Assembly: GCF_019923725.1 (NCBI RefSeq)
Contig: NZ_JAHXRI010000006.1
Span: 625,696 to 689,695, forward strand
DNA length: 64,000 nucleotides
Source: Zwartia hollandica
GTDB lineage: Bacteria; Pseudomonadota; Gammaproteobacteria; Burkholderiales; Burkholderiaceae_B
Direction: 5' to 3'
The notes under the pieces were generated by a model. That model made no database searches, was not told the origin of the DNA, and worked only from the letters and a program-made list of their open reading frames with translations. This document shows, in pieces, positions 33,650-45,020 of the stretch. Position 1 is the first letter of the stretch; each line of letters opens with the position of its first letter. The position numbers were made by a program, and so were the translations under genes.

Positions 33650-35338
33650 TTACTCCTTACTGTACAGCCGTTTGCCGTGCTTGATCGTTTGCAAGACTTC
33701 AATATTTTTGATGTCGTCTGGAATGGCTTTCAACGGATTGCGATCCAATATCACCAGATCTGCAAGCAGGCCTTTGGCGAGAACGCCTTTGGTCAATTCT
33801 TCTTTGTACTGATAGGCAGCGCTTGTTGTGAAGCCTTGTAATGCCTTGTACACGTCTATCCGTTGATCTGCGCCCAGAGTCTTGCCACTAAACGTTTTAC
33901 GGTTTACTGCACTCCAGACGGTGAACATAGGATTCGGACCTGACGATGGGGTGTCGTTATGAATGCCAATTCTGACACCTAGCTTATCGGCAGACTTTAA
34001 AGGACTGAAGTTATTGGCTCTTTCTTCACCAAGTATCTGCAGATACACATCTCCATACAGCCACACGTGGTTAGCCAAAGAAATGGCCATAATATTTTTA
34101 TCTTTGTATTGCTTTAGTTGATCATCTCTCGCAAAGAATGAGTGTGAAATCACCGTTCTTCGATTTTCGGTTACGCCTGTCTCTTTTATGGCTTTAGTGA
34201 TTGCTGACAAAGTCATGTCGATGCCCGCATCGCCATTGCTGTAACCAAAGTACTGAATGTTCTTCTCGTACGCGAGTTTGGCGTAGTGATCTAACATGCT
34301 TTGCGATATGGCAGCGAAGCCTCGCCAATCTTTACCAAAACCGTTTAAGTTTATGTATGGCTTCGTGAGATAGGCGAAACCTAGTTGGGGTGCACCGTCA
34401 GTTGGGACCATCATGCCTGCGACTTTAAACCCACGATCACCACTGTCATACGCCCCAAACTTAAAGTTAGGATTCGTTTTGAGTAATGCGTCAACGACGT
34501 CAAACGTCGGTAACGCAATCAAGTCAATCGAAACTACTTTTTGCGCAACAGCTGCCCGCATCATATTCATTTCATCGATCGTTGCTTCGTAGCTCTGGGC
34601 GGTTGTGAAACCATTAGAAAGATAGATTTGCTCAGCTTTACGGAAAATGTCGAAGGTTACGGCCTGGGAATACTTACCTGCAGATCGTGCCACTGCATCC
34701 ATATATGGCGCACCAATCAACTCACCCGTAAGTTCCCCCGTCTTCGGATCGACAGAGATAAAGCCCCCAACTGCTTTGGTATCTTTAGTGATGCCGAGTT
34801 TCTTCAGCCCCGCGGTATTCAATTGTCCGGCAAGGGTCGAAATATTTTGTAGTAAGAGTGGTTGGTCTGGGAACGCCTTGTCCAGGTCTGCAAGTGACAA
34901 TCCGCCATCTGACAGCATGGCGGCAGAGTAGCCTGCGCTAAGAATCCAGCCGTTGAACGGCTTGCCCTCTTTCAGCAGTTTATCAATCGCTTGGGCTCTT
35001 GTACTTGGTGGATTCTTCGCGAAGTATCCTAGGTTTACACCAAGGGTGTTTTGTGCGACCAGCGTGAAGTGCCCCCAGCTATCAATGAAGCCAGGCATGA
35101 TGGTGGCGCCCTTAAGGTCATGCAACGTGGGGCTAGACCCAGCCTGCGCGAGTGCTTGGCTCTTGTTGCCTACAAACAGAATCTTGTCGTTCTCCACCAC
35201 AAGCGCCTCGACATATTGTGGGCTATTGCCTTGCATCGTAAGAATGTCGCCATTGAAATAAACAGTTGAGGTGTTTGCAACGGCGACAACAGAACAGCAA
35301 GCTACCAAGAGACCAACAATCTTTTGTTTGATATTCAT
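33650..35338 (-). CDS. exported amidohydrolase of YtcJ/AtzF-like amidohydrolase 3 family
   Basis: A 562-residue metal-dependent hydrolase with a signal peptide of about 22 residues (ending AVANT). The opening VYFNGDILTMQGN is the typical N-terminal composite beta-strand of YtcJ-like proteins. The first metal motif reads PGFIDSWGHF rather than the standard PGFIDSHxH, so one of two His ligands is replaced. VISHSFFARDDQLKQY and IGIHNDTPSSGPNPM supply the later His/Asp region. It probably cleaves a C-N bond in the periplasm. It is paired with the Ntn acylase downstream. Confidence 0.88.
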   Translation of the reverse strand: MNIKQKIVGLLVACCSVVAVANTSTVYFNGDILTMQGNSPQYVEALVVENDKILFVGNKSQALAQAGSSPTLHDLKGATIMPGFIDSWGHFTLVAQNTLGVNLGYFAKNPPSTRAQAIDKLLKEGKPFNGWILSAGYSAAMLSDGGLSLADLDKAFPDQPLLLQNISTLAGQLNTAGLKKLGITKDTKAVGGFISVDPKTGELTGELIGAPYMDAVARSAGKYSQAVTFDIFRKAEQIYLSNGFTTAQSYEATIDEMNMMRAAVAQKVVSIDLIALPTFDVVDALLKTNPNFKFGAYDSGDRGFKVAGMMVPTDGAPQLGFAYLTKPYINLNGFGKDWRGFAAISQSMLDHYAKLAYEKNIQYFGYSNGDAGIDMTLSAITKAIKETGVTENRRTVISHSFFARDDQLKQYKDKNIMAISLANHVWLYGDVYLQILGEERANNFSPLKSADKLGVRIGIHNDTPSSGPNPMFTVWSAVNRKTFSGKTLGADQRIDVYKALQGFTTSAAYQYKEELTKGVLAKGLLADLVILDRNPLKAIPDDIKNIEVLQTIKHGKRLYSKE

Positions 35339-35588
35339 AACTTTCTCAATAAGCTAGCCAATTAATGGGGAAACGACCGTGTATAGCGACCACCCGACCC
35401 CAACCCAACTTTATTTTCGTCTCAAGCCGATCATATAAGCTTTGCTGCCGTTATTTATGTCTTTCCTGGTATCGGATACATTATTTCTATAATAGTCGTA
35501 CATCAAGGAAGGGTATCCAAGATTAAACTTCGGCCAAGCAACTGGAAAAATATTGCCATTTCTATAAAGAAAGGATCATTAAAAGCAT

Positions 35589-36284
35589 ATGTCGATCAAT
35601 ATTGGATTTTTACTATTCCCGAATCTCACACAGCTCGACTTGACGGGTCCTGCCCAAGTACTCAGCCGAATCCCGGGAGCCAAGGTCCACTTGATATGGA
35701 AATCAATCGAGCCGATATTGACGGATGTTGGCTTTACGATAAACCCCACAACAACGTTTGCTGACTGCCCGCAGCTTGACGTGATCTGCGTACCAGGGGG
35801 CTCTGGTATCAACGAGCAAATGGTGGATCAAGAAACGCTGAATTTCCTGCGTCACCAAAGTAAACACGCAAAATATATTACGTCAGTTTGCAATGGGTCT
35901 CTCATCCTTGGGGCCGCAGGCTTGCTTGTAGGCTACAAGAGTGCCTGCCATTGGATGTGGAGTAGCTATCTTGAAAGATTTGGTGCGCAAGCTGTTGATG
36001 CGCGCGTTGTCAGAGACCGCAATCATTTCTCCGGCGGGGGCGTGACGGCCGGGATTGATTTTGCATTGACACTCGCAGCCGAAATCGCGGGAGAAGGGGT
36101 CGCGAAAAGAATTCAACTTTCGCTTGAGTATGATCCGCAGCCTCCCTTTAATTGTGGCACGCCCACTAAAGCTGGATCTGAGATTGTCGAGAAGGTACTT
36201 CTTTTGCAAAGCGAACGCATTAAGCGGATTGAACAAAATATTGTTATCGCCGCGCGAACGCTTGAACAATCAAGTACTAAATAG
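35589..36284 (+). CDS. DJ-1/PfpI family protein, isonitrile hydratase-like
   Basis: A 231-residue class I glutamine-amidotransferase-like protein. Asp17 (LTQLDLTG) and the nucleophile Cys101 (SVCNGSLILGAAGLL) fall at the same numbers as in Pseudomonas isonitrile hydratase InhA. Thr102 of InhA is Asn102 here, and the rest of the fold is kept (ACHWMW, GGVTAGIDFAL). Isonitrile-to-formamide hydration is therefore possible but not secure. AAAGGA ribosome binding site 13 bp upstream. Its end overlaps the convergent OsmC-YcaO gene by 8 bp. Confidence 0.88.
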   Translation: MSINIGFLLFPNLTQLDLTGPAQVLSRIPGAKVHLIWKSIEPILTDVGFTINPTTTFADCPQLDVICVPGGSGINEQMVDQETLNFLRHQSKHAKYITSVCNGSLILGAAGLLVGYKSACHWMWSSYLERFGAQAVDARVVRDRNHFSGGGVTAGIDFALTLAAEIAGEGVAKRIQLSLEYDPQPPFNCGTPTKAGSEIVEKVLLLQSERIKRIEQNIVIAARTLEQSSTK

Positions 36285-38481
36285 TTGTCGGTGCGGCTTT
36301 AGCGCGGGCCGTATGCAGTTTCCTGTAGCTATCGATTAAGCGGTGATGCCTGTCGAGCCCTTCAAGCTTTGAGCTGGTCGGAGTGAGGCCGTAGAAGTTT
36401 ACACTTCCATCTACTGATCCCAACACGGCATCCATCCTTTGATCTCCGAACATTCGCCGGAAGTTAACGATGTAGTCATCAAGCTCAAGTTCGCTATCAA
36501 GCAGGACCTCTAACACCGCATTGACGGCCTGATAAAACAATCTGCGCTCGATTGTATTGTCGTTGTATTGTAGAAATGCACCCACTAAAGCATGCGCTTC
36601 TTCAAACCGTTTTAAAGCAAGTTGAATTAACAGCTTTAACTCTAGAACGGTGAGCTGACCCCAGGGTGTATTCTCGTCGAATTCAATGCCGATTAAGGTA
36701 GCGATGTCGCCATACTCGTCGAGCTCGTTATTCTCTAAACGGTCAAGTAGTGCACTGAGCTTGGCGTCAGTTAGGGTGTTTAGATTCAAAATATCAGTAC
36801 GGAATAACAAAGCCTTGTTAGTGTTATCCCAAATCAGATCCTCGACTGGATAAATCTCAGAATAGCCTGGCACCAGGATACGACACGCAATCGCACCTAA
36901 CTGGTCATATACCGCCATATACGTCTCTTTCCCCATTGATTGGAGTATGGCGAGTAACGTTGCAGCTTCCTCGGTATTAGAGCGTTTGTCCTGATCAGTG
37001 AAATCCCACTCCACAAACGCGTAAGCGGATTTCGAGCTAAAAAAACGCCAGGATACAATGCCGCTAGAATCAATAAAGTGTTCAACAAAGTTATTGGGCT
37101 CTGTCACTGCCGCACTTGAAAACGTGGGTGGCGGTAAATCGTTCAAGCCCTCTAGGCTGCGTCCTTGCAGAAGCTCTGTCAGGCTTCTTTCTAATGCGAC
37201 TCCAAAGCTTGGGTGCGCACCGAAGGAGGCAAAGACACTGCCCGTTCTTGGATTCATCAAGGTTACGCACATCACGGGATACATCCCACCTAGCGAAGCA
37301 TCCTTTACCAAAATCGGGAAGCCCTGGCTCTCTAACTCACGAATACCTGCAAGAATATTGGGATACTTTGCAAGCACCTCCAACGGCACATCAGGCAAAG
37401 CGATTTCATCTTCTAAAATTTCTCGCTTTACCGCGCGCTCAAAAATCTCTGACAGACATTGCACTTGCGCTTCAGCCAACGTGTTGCCAGCACTCATCCC
37501 ATTACTGACGTACAGGTTTTCAATTAAGTTGGAAGGAAAGTAAATCGTCTTGCCGTCGGACTGTCGCACATAAGGGAGAGAGCAGATACCGCGCTGTGCA
37601 TTACCAGAATTTGTATCCACCAAGTGGGAGCTACGCAGCTCCCCGTCGGGATTGAAAATTTCTAGGCAATAGTCATCCAGAATCTCTTTTGGCAGCGCAT
37701 CGGCTTTTCCTGATTTGAACCAGCGCTCATTGGGGTAATGAACGAAGGATTGATTGGCAATATCGTCCCCCCAAAATGCACCCGCGTAAAAATGGTTATT
37801 ACTCAGGCGCTCGATATACTCGCCTAACGCTGAGGCCAAAGCGCTTTCTTTGGTTGCTCCTTTCCCATTGGTAAAACACATTGGCGAGTGTGCATCACGT
37901 ATATGTAGGGACCATACATTGGGAATGAGATTACGCCACGAAGCTATTTCGATCTTGATCCCAAGATTTGCTAACAAAGCAGACATCTTGGCGATGGTTT
38001 GCTCCAGCGGTAGATCCTTGCCTTCAATGTAGGTGTTTGCGCCAGACTCGGAATCTAAGGTCAGCAATGCCTGTGCATCTGCGTCCAGGTTCTTGACTTC
38101 TTCAATCACAAATTCTGGGCCAGCCTGCACCACTTTCTTTACTGTGCAGCGCTCGATTGAACGCAAAATGCCTTGGCGATCATGGGCAGAGATGTCTTCT
38201 GGCAACTCAACTTGAATTTTGAAAATCTGTTGATACCGATTCTCTGGGTCGACAATATTGTTCTGCGACAGGCGGATGTTTTCAGTGGAGATCTTGCGCG
38301 TGTCGCAATACAGCTTTACAAAATACGCTGCACACAAGGCGGAGGAAGCCAGAAAATAATCGAACGGACCTGGAGCTGAGCCATCACCCTTATATCGAAT
38401 GGGTTGATCGGCGATCACAGTGAAGTCATCGAACTTGGCTTCAAGACGTAGCTTGTCGAGAAAGTTAACCTTGATTTCCAT
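36277..38481 (-). CDS. OsmC domain / YcaO domain fusion protein
   Basis: A 734-residue cytoplasmic protein; ATG at 38481 follows GGAA. Residues 1-130 are an OsmC-like domain with both redox cysteines (SSALCAAYF and IERCTVKK). From about 170 to 560 comes the YcaO ATP-dependent cyclodehydratase-like domain, with LGEYIERLSN, EAQVQCLSEIFERAVKREI and SFGVALERSLTELLQG supplying the Glu/Arg-rich ATP- and Mg-binding motifs. A helical TPR-like tail follows. E. coli YcaO assists RimO in beta-methylthiolation of ribosomal protein S12. No precursor peptide or RiPP gene is adjacent, so that role is likelier than azoline synthesis. Confidence 0.93.
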   Translation of the reverse strand: MEIKVNFLDKLRLEAKFDDFTVIADQPIRYKGDGSAPGPFDYFLASSALCAAYFVKLYCDTRKISTENIRLSQNNIVDPENRYQQIFKIQVELPEDISAHDRQGILRSIERCTVKKVVQAGPEFVIEEVKNLDADAQALLTLDSESGANTYIEGKDLPLEQTIAKMSALLANLGIKIEIASWRNLIPNVWSLHIRDAHSPMCFTNGKGATKESALASALGEYIERLSNNHFYAGAFWGDDIANQSFVHYPNERWFKSGKADALPKEILDDYCLEIFNPDGELRSSHLVDTNSGNAQRGICSLPYVRQSDGKTIYFPSNLIENLYVSNGMSAGNTLAEAQVQCLSEIFERAVKREILEDEIALPDVPLEVLAKYPNILAGIRELESQGFPILVKDASLGGMYPVMCVTLMNPRTGSVFASFGAHPSFGVALERSLTELLQGRSLEGLNDLPPPTFSSAAVTEPNNFVEHFIDSSGIVSWRFFSSKSAYAFVEWDFTDQDKRSNTEEAATLLAILQSMGKETYMAVYDQLGAIACRILVPGYSEIYPVEDLIWDNTNKALLFRTDILNLNTLTDAKLSALLDRLENNELDEYGDIATLIGIEFDENTPWGQLTVLELKLLIQLALKRFEEAHALVGAFLQYNDNTIERRLFYQAVNAVLEVLLDSELELDDYIVNFRRMFGDQRMDAVLGSVDGSVNFYGLTPTSSKLEGLDRHHRLIDSYRKLHTARAKAAPTTI

Positions 38482-38549
38482 AGGAGCTTTTCCAAAAATA
38501 CTGCTGAAATACAAGGTTCGACTACCAGAGTCGGTAGCCGTTGAGATAG

Positions 38550-38585
38550 TTAACCCGAGTTAAGCACTAAAGCTAATCTAGATTA
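38550..38585. promoter_or_regulatory. two inverted repeats upstream of the OsmC-YcaO gene
   Basis: TTAAC-CCGA-GTTAA (38550-38563) and the 12-bp palindrome TAATCTAGATTA (38574-38585) lie 69-104 bp ahead of the OsmC-YcaO start, in the 127-bp gap after the HAD gene. They may be regulator sites. No clear promoter elements were fixed. Confidence 0.3.
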
Positions 38586-38608
38586 ATGAGGTCTAGGCGG
38601 CAATATAT

Positions 38609-39577
38609 TTACTTCGGGAATACGGTCTTCCAGTCCGTTTTCATATCTACGACTAGCCACCCCTGTTTTTTTGATAGATTCAATGCTTGATCCAGCTTGC
38701 CGATATGAGACTGGCGATCATAGGCAACCTCGCGTTCGGCATCTGTATGATGAATAATCACACCAAGGCTCGGTTTACGACTTGCGCTAGTCCATTGCAA
38801 CATCTGGAGGTCACCATCTGAGTTTCCAAATGCGATCACAGGACGACGGCCAATATGTTGGTTGATCGCAAGTGGCTTACCTTCTTTGTCATTAATGAAG
38901 TTGACCTCAGCTAGCCTTTGCAAGTTAACTTTATCGTCTTTGACTATAAGTTGTGTTTTGACGGACGAGCCGATCACTTGCTCTGGAGGAATGCCATAGA
39001 CTGCTTCTGTCCACGGCCGCATGAACTCAACACCCCCTCCTGAAACAATGAAAGTCTTATATCCGTGCTTGCGTAAATAGCTCAAGACCTCAAGCATCGG
39101 CTGGTATACCATCTCCGGGTAGGGTCGGCCTGTTTTTGGATGCCTTGCAGTTTTCATCCAATCAAGCACGATCTGATGGAATTCCTCAGGACTCATGCCT
39201 GCGTGCGTGGCGGCAATGATTTCGATCAGGCCCTTGTCACCCGCCTCAGACAAAGCCTTTCGGTCGCCTTCTAAAACGGCTTTGAAAGGCTGTTTGTTGA
39301 GCCAGTCAGGATGTTGTGGCGCAAGAACCTTAACGCGATCAATTGCAAAGGTTAACTGCACATACGACGGCTGTTCGCTCCATAAGGTCCCATCATTATC
39401 AAAGACAGCAATTCGCTCTTCAGGCGGAATGTAATCTGCAGAACCCTGTTTAGTTGTTTTCTCAACAAAAGTGATCAGCGCTGCCTTCGTCTTGGTGTCT
39501 TGCCAAGAGGGTAGATCCCCACTGGCAAACACCACTTGAGTACAAAAAAATGAGCAAACTAAAAAGAACCGCTTCAT
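38609..39577 (-). CDS. exported HAD-family phosphatase
   Basis: A 322-residue haloacid-dehalogenase-type hydrolase. A signal peptide covers residues 1-19 (ending FASG). Motif I AVFDNDGTLWSEQP places nucleophile Asp60 and acid/base Asp62; motif II is FIVSGGG and motif IV FGNSDGDLQML. The insertion between motifs I and II is the alpha-helical C1 cap of phosphoserine-phosphatase-like enzymes. Being periplasmic it may scavenge phosphate from organic esters. The stop is 127 bp ahead of OsmC-YcaO on the same strand. Confidence 0.9.
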   Translation of the reverse strand: MKRFFLVCSFFCTQVVFASGDLPSWQDTKTKAALITFVEKTTKQGSADYIPPEERIAVFDNDGTLWSEQPSYVQLTFAIDRVKVLAPQHPDWLNKQPFKAVLEGDRKALSEAGDKGLIEIIAATHAGMSPEEFHQIVLDWMKTARHPKTGRPYPEMVYQPMLEVLSYLRKHGYKTFIVSGGGVEFMRPWTEAVYGIPPEQVIGSSVKTQLIVKDDKVNLQRLAEVNFINDKEGKPLAINQHIGRRPVIAFGNSDGDLQMLQWTSASRKPSLGVIIHHTDAEREVAYDRQSHIGKLDQALNLSKKQGWLVVDMKTDWKTVFPK

Positions 39578-39613
39578 GTGTGACGACTTATAAAAGGACC
39601 CTTGAGCCTAATC

Positions 39614-40909
39614 TTATCCTTTAGGACAAGCGTTTTCTAACGGTTTGCCGTTAATACGATCTTTTACCCACTCAAGGTACATGGGTGCAGAAACTCCAGG
39701 TGTTGCGAAGTGCGTTTGTTCGCCTGGCAGCTGAACTCTTCCGATATTTGCGCCCATCGCACACATCTGCTTTTGATAAAGCTCATGCATCACAGGTGGC
39801 ACTGTGACATCTTTTGTGCCCCAGTAAATCACGACTGGAGCGACGGGCTTTACGGGTTTGACACTACCATCAACAAACGCCTTAATCCATGCCAAAGAGT
39901 TGCTGGCCTGGGGATTTACTAGGGATTTATATTTATCTCCGTAGGCGTAGTTAAAAGAGTCAGCCATCACATGCACACATTTGTTACTTGATAGTTGATC
40001 CGCAACCTTTGCACCTTCTTCAGTCAGTAAATCGGTTAGCTTAAGGTCGGGATAGGCAGCCTGAGTACCCCAGAGCCCCATCATAAAGTGGGTAAATAAG
40101 AATACGTTTGAAACGTTCGCCTCCGTAAACCCCTTCATGACTTTAGTCGCGCCCGCTTCATCGAGCGGAACTTTAGGAAGCACAGCTGCCAAATCTTCTG
40201 GCGCTAACGCAACAAAGCCAAGATACTGAAGGTTATCTGCGGCAGTGCCTTGTTGGGAGAGGTAGTCAGGCAGGCTCGCAGCTGCAATCGTTGCACCACC
40301 ACCTTGTGACCAACCATACATCACTGTTTTTTTGCCTGCGCCGACTTCTGTCATGGAGCTAGCTGCTCGCGCAGAGTTAATGACATCTCTGCCGTTTGTG
40401 CCCGCAACAGCATATTGGTGCTTGCCACCACCACCTAGACCTTGGTAGTCTGTAGCAACAACGACATAACCTTCGTTAATAAATTGTTGCCCATTCGGAA
40501 TTCCAAAGTCGGTCCAAGAGTTCCCATCCATTAGAAAATACTGATTGAGCGCTCGGGTGGGGTCGATAACCTGGGATGGACCACAGTTCTGAGCGGACCC
40601 GGTGGTGCCGTGCGCCCATGCCAAAATCGGTCTGCCTTCTTGGGGCGCCGGGCCAACAGGAGCAATAATCAACGCTGTGGCAATCGTCTTGCGCTCACCG
40701 ACATCGGATGAAATGTACGCAATTTTCCAGGCCTGTGCGCCTTTAAGTGAAGTTTTAATCTGCTCTTTCTTAATGACTTGACCTAACTTACCGGTCGGTT
40801 GCATTTGCATGACTGATTCATAAAAGGGCGCGACAGGAGGGGCCGCAAACACGCTAGACACAGAAAAAGAAATGGCGGCGAGGACTAGCCGTTGTAAGAC
40901 TGCTTTCAT
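39614..40909 (-). CDS. secretory lipase family protein (LIP)
   Basis: A 431-residue exported alpha/beta hydrolase. Signal peptide 1-22 (ending SVFAA). LAWAHGTTGSAQNCGPS at 97-113 is the oxyanion region, and the nucleophile elbow YGWSQGGG places Ser201. The catalytic Asp is in WGTKDVTVPP and the His in GEQTHFATPG. Two paired cysteines (positions about 109 and near the C-terminus, NACPKG) may form disulfides. It matches the PF03583 lipase family of fungi and actinobacteria and their proteobacterial relatives. AGGAG ribosome binding site. Confidence 0.9.
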   Translation of the reverse strand: MKAVLQRLVLAAISFSVSSVFAAPPVAPFYESVMQMQPTGKLGQVIKKEQIKTSLKGAQAWKIAYISSDVGERKTIATALIIAPVGPAPQEGRPILAWAHGTTGSAQNCGPSQVIDPTRALNQYFLMDGNSWTDFGIPNGQQFINEGYVVVATDYQGLGGGGKHQYAVAGTNGRDVINSARAASSMTEVGAGKKTVMYGWSQGGGATIAAASLPDYLSQQGTAADNLQYLGFVALAPEDLAAVLPKVPLDEAGATKVMKGFTEANVSNVFLFTHFMMGLWGTQAAYPDLKLTDLLTEEGAKVADQLSSNKCVHVMADSFNYAYGDKYKSLVNPQASNSLAWIKAFVDGSVKPVKPVAPVVIYWGTKDVTVPPVMHELYQKQMCAMGANIGRVQLPGEQTHFATPGVSAPMYLEWVKDRINGKPLENACPKG

Positions 40910-41060
40910 GCGTGGCTCCTTTTGTTGTCAATTCCTCAAATTTTAACAAATGTAAACTTAGAATAGCGTTACAAGATCCCGTCTCTTTTATGCGTTCAAA
41001 GAATAAAATCAAGCTAGTCCAAGTCAAGCTTTCTCAAATTTCAAAAGGTACAGATCCCTC

Positions 41061-41552
41061 ATGCAAGACTTTCAGACGATTATCGAGGCCCTCAGTCTTG
41101 CACCTCATCCTGAAGGTGGCTTCTATAAAGAAATGTATCGTTCGGACACAATTGTTGAGAAGTTGAACGATTCGGGCAATAAAAGTGCGTACACGAGTAT
41201 TTATTACCTGCTATCCGGCAAAGATTTTTCTGCTTGGCATCGAATTAAGTCTGATGAAACTTGGTACTTTCACCTTGGTTGCGATGTGCTCATTTATTTT
41301 TTTGACGGAAATAAAGCACTGCAAACGATTCAGCTTGGACTTGGATCAAAAACGCTACAAGGCACTATTCCTGCGCACACATGGTTTGCTGCAAAGCCTT
41401 TGAGCGAAGACGCTTTCAGTTTGGTGAGCTGTGCCGTGGCTCCCGGTTTCGAGTTTCTTGATTTTGAACTTGGACGACGTGAGGCGCTAGAAAGAGAGTT
41501 TGGTCATGCGGCCCAAAATATTCAAATGATTCAAGCGCTCACACGGCCATAG
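41061..41552 (+). CDS. cupin domain-containing protein (DUF985, Cupin_5)
   Basis: A 163-residue single-cupin protein. PHPEGGFYKEMYRS near residues 13-26 and SIYYLLSGKDFSAWHRIKSDETWYFH near 45-70 (two blocks) are the DUF985 signatures, with candidate metal-binding His and Glu residues. The ending VAPGFEFLDFELGRREAL is typical of the family. Function is unknown; some members are sugar-epimerase-like. AAAGGTAC upstream is a weak ribosome binding site. It stands alone between divergent lipase and KatG genes. Confidence 0.9.
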   Translation: MQDFQTIIEALSLAPHPEGGFYKEMYRSDTIVEKLNDSGNKSAYTSIYYLLSGKDFSAWHRIKSDETWYFHLGCDVLIYFFDGNKALQTIQLGLGSKTLQGTIPAHTWFAAKPLSEDAFSLVSCAVAPGFEFLDFELGRREALEREFGHAAQNIQMIQALTRP

Positions 41553-41715
41553 CCTTATTTCTTCATATTGCCTTCATGAGAGGTGCTAGACTCGAACGTA
41601 GTTAGCGATTATTTACTTTTGATCGGATGCATTCAGAGCAGGATCAGTTCACCGTAACGGACTCTCGCGTTTGATCCGTTAATCTGAGTAGGTCAGGTTA
41701 ATCCATTACAAGTGA

Positions 41716-43890
<2,175 letters not shown>

Positions 43891-43919
43891 CTCTAGATTT
43901 TAAAAAGCGACACGCCTAG

Positions 43920-44876
43920 CTAATAAGTGAGCTTGGCGATATAGGTGTACAGAGGGATTCCGAAGATGATGTTCAGAGGAAAGGTAATTCCTAAGGACAT
44001 CCCCATGTATAGGGCGGGATTGACCTCTGGCAGCGCGTGTCTTAACACCGCTGGCACGGCAATGTAAGAGGCGCTTGCAGCCAACACCATTAATAGAACA
44101 GTGTCGCCCAACGGTAATCCCACCAACTTGCATAAGCCTAAGGCAATTGCGGCGTGAACTAAAGGAGCTCCAATTGCATAACACCATGTAATGGATGGCT
44201 TGCCCTTTAATCCGCCAAAGTTCTTGGCCGCCATCAAGCCCATATCAAGTAGAAAAAAGGCGAGCATTCCTTTGAATAGATCAATTGAAAATGGCGCCAT
44301 CAACTGTTCGCCATCCTCACCGCTGACTAAGCCAACGATCATTGACCCCAGTAAGAGAAGCTGTGCGCCATCGGTAAAGGATTCATGAAGGACCTTAGAC
44401 ATACCACCAGCAGGCTTTGTCTGTGTACTTGAAGCTCTGGCTTTGTTTGCTAGCAAAATGGCAAGGATGATTGCAGGTGACTCCATCAATGCCATTGCGG
44501 CAGCCATATGCCCACCGAACGCAATGCCATAGTGGTCAAGTGCTTGAGTCGCTGTAATGAACGTGACTGCGCTAACCGAACCGTAGGTGGCAGCAACGGC
44601 AGCTGACTCATAGTTATTCAATTTAGTCCTGAGAACCACATAACCTAATAGAGGGATGATGATTGCCAGAAATACTGCGAGGCCAAGCGCTAGCCCAATC
44701 TCAAGGGTAAAACCCGAATTGTTTAAGGCAAAGCCGCCCTTCAAACCTAGCGCCATCAGTAGGTAAAGGGACAAAAATCTAGCGATTGGTTGAGGGATTT
44801 CTAGATTGGATTTGACGGCGCCAGCAAAAGCACCAAACACAAAAAAAAGAATAGCAGGATCTAGGAAATTACTCAT
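43920..44876 (-). CDS. SbtA-like sodium-dependent bicarbonate transporter family permease
   Basis: A protein of 318 residues with about 10 helices; ATG at 44876 gives the expected N-terminus (FLDPAILFFVFGAFAGAV). Family landmarks are LLMALGLKGGFAL in helix 2 and FFLLDMGLMAAKNF and YIAVPAVLRHALPEVNP in the second repeat. Cyanobacterial SbtA imports HCO3- with Na+; proteobacterial homologues are widespread and mostly untested. A link with the carbonic anhydrase far upstream is possible but unproven. It is convergent with katG. Confidence 0.9.
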   Translation of the reverse strand: MSNFLDPAILFFVFGAFAGAVKSNLEIPQPIARFLSLYLLMALGLKGGFALNNSGFTLEIGLALGLAVFLAIIIPLLGYVVLRTKLNNYESAAVAATYGSVSAVTFITATQALDHYGIAFGGHMAAAMALMESPAIILAILLANKARASSTQTKPAGGMSKVLHESFTDGAQLLLLGSMIVGLVSGEDGEQLMAPFSIDLFKGMLAFFLLDMGLMAAKNFGGLKGKPSITWCYAIGAPLVHAAIALGLCKLVGLPLGDTVLLMVLAASASYIAVPAVLRHALPEVNPALYMGMSLGITFPLNIIFGIPLYTYIAKLTY

Positions 44877-45020
44877 GAAAACAGCATAGCTATTTATTTC
44901 GGAAATTCTTGCATTCGCCCCACATAACATGAGGACAAAATACCTTCAACAGGCACCGAAGTTTAAGCTTAAGATATGCGGAAGTTGAATCGAGCTTCGC
45001 GAATGTACGAGTTTGCCTAA

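Noticed and set aside
37058-37543. 161-codon plus-strand frame
   Set aside because: Lies wholly opposite the YcaO domain, whose motifs are intact; shadow frame.
36277-38481. RiPP (azole/azoline peptide) biosynthetic locus
   Set aside because: A YcaO protein is present but no precursor peptide, dehydrogenase, protease or exporter lies nearby; the OsmC-fused type is a standalone housekeeping form.
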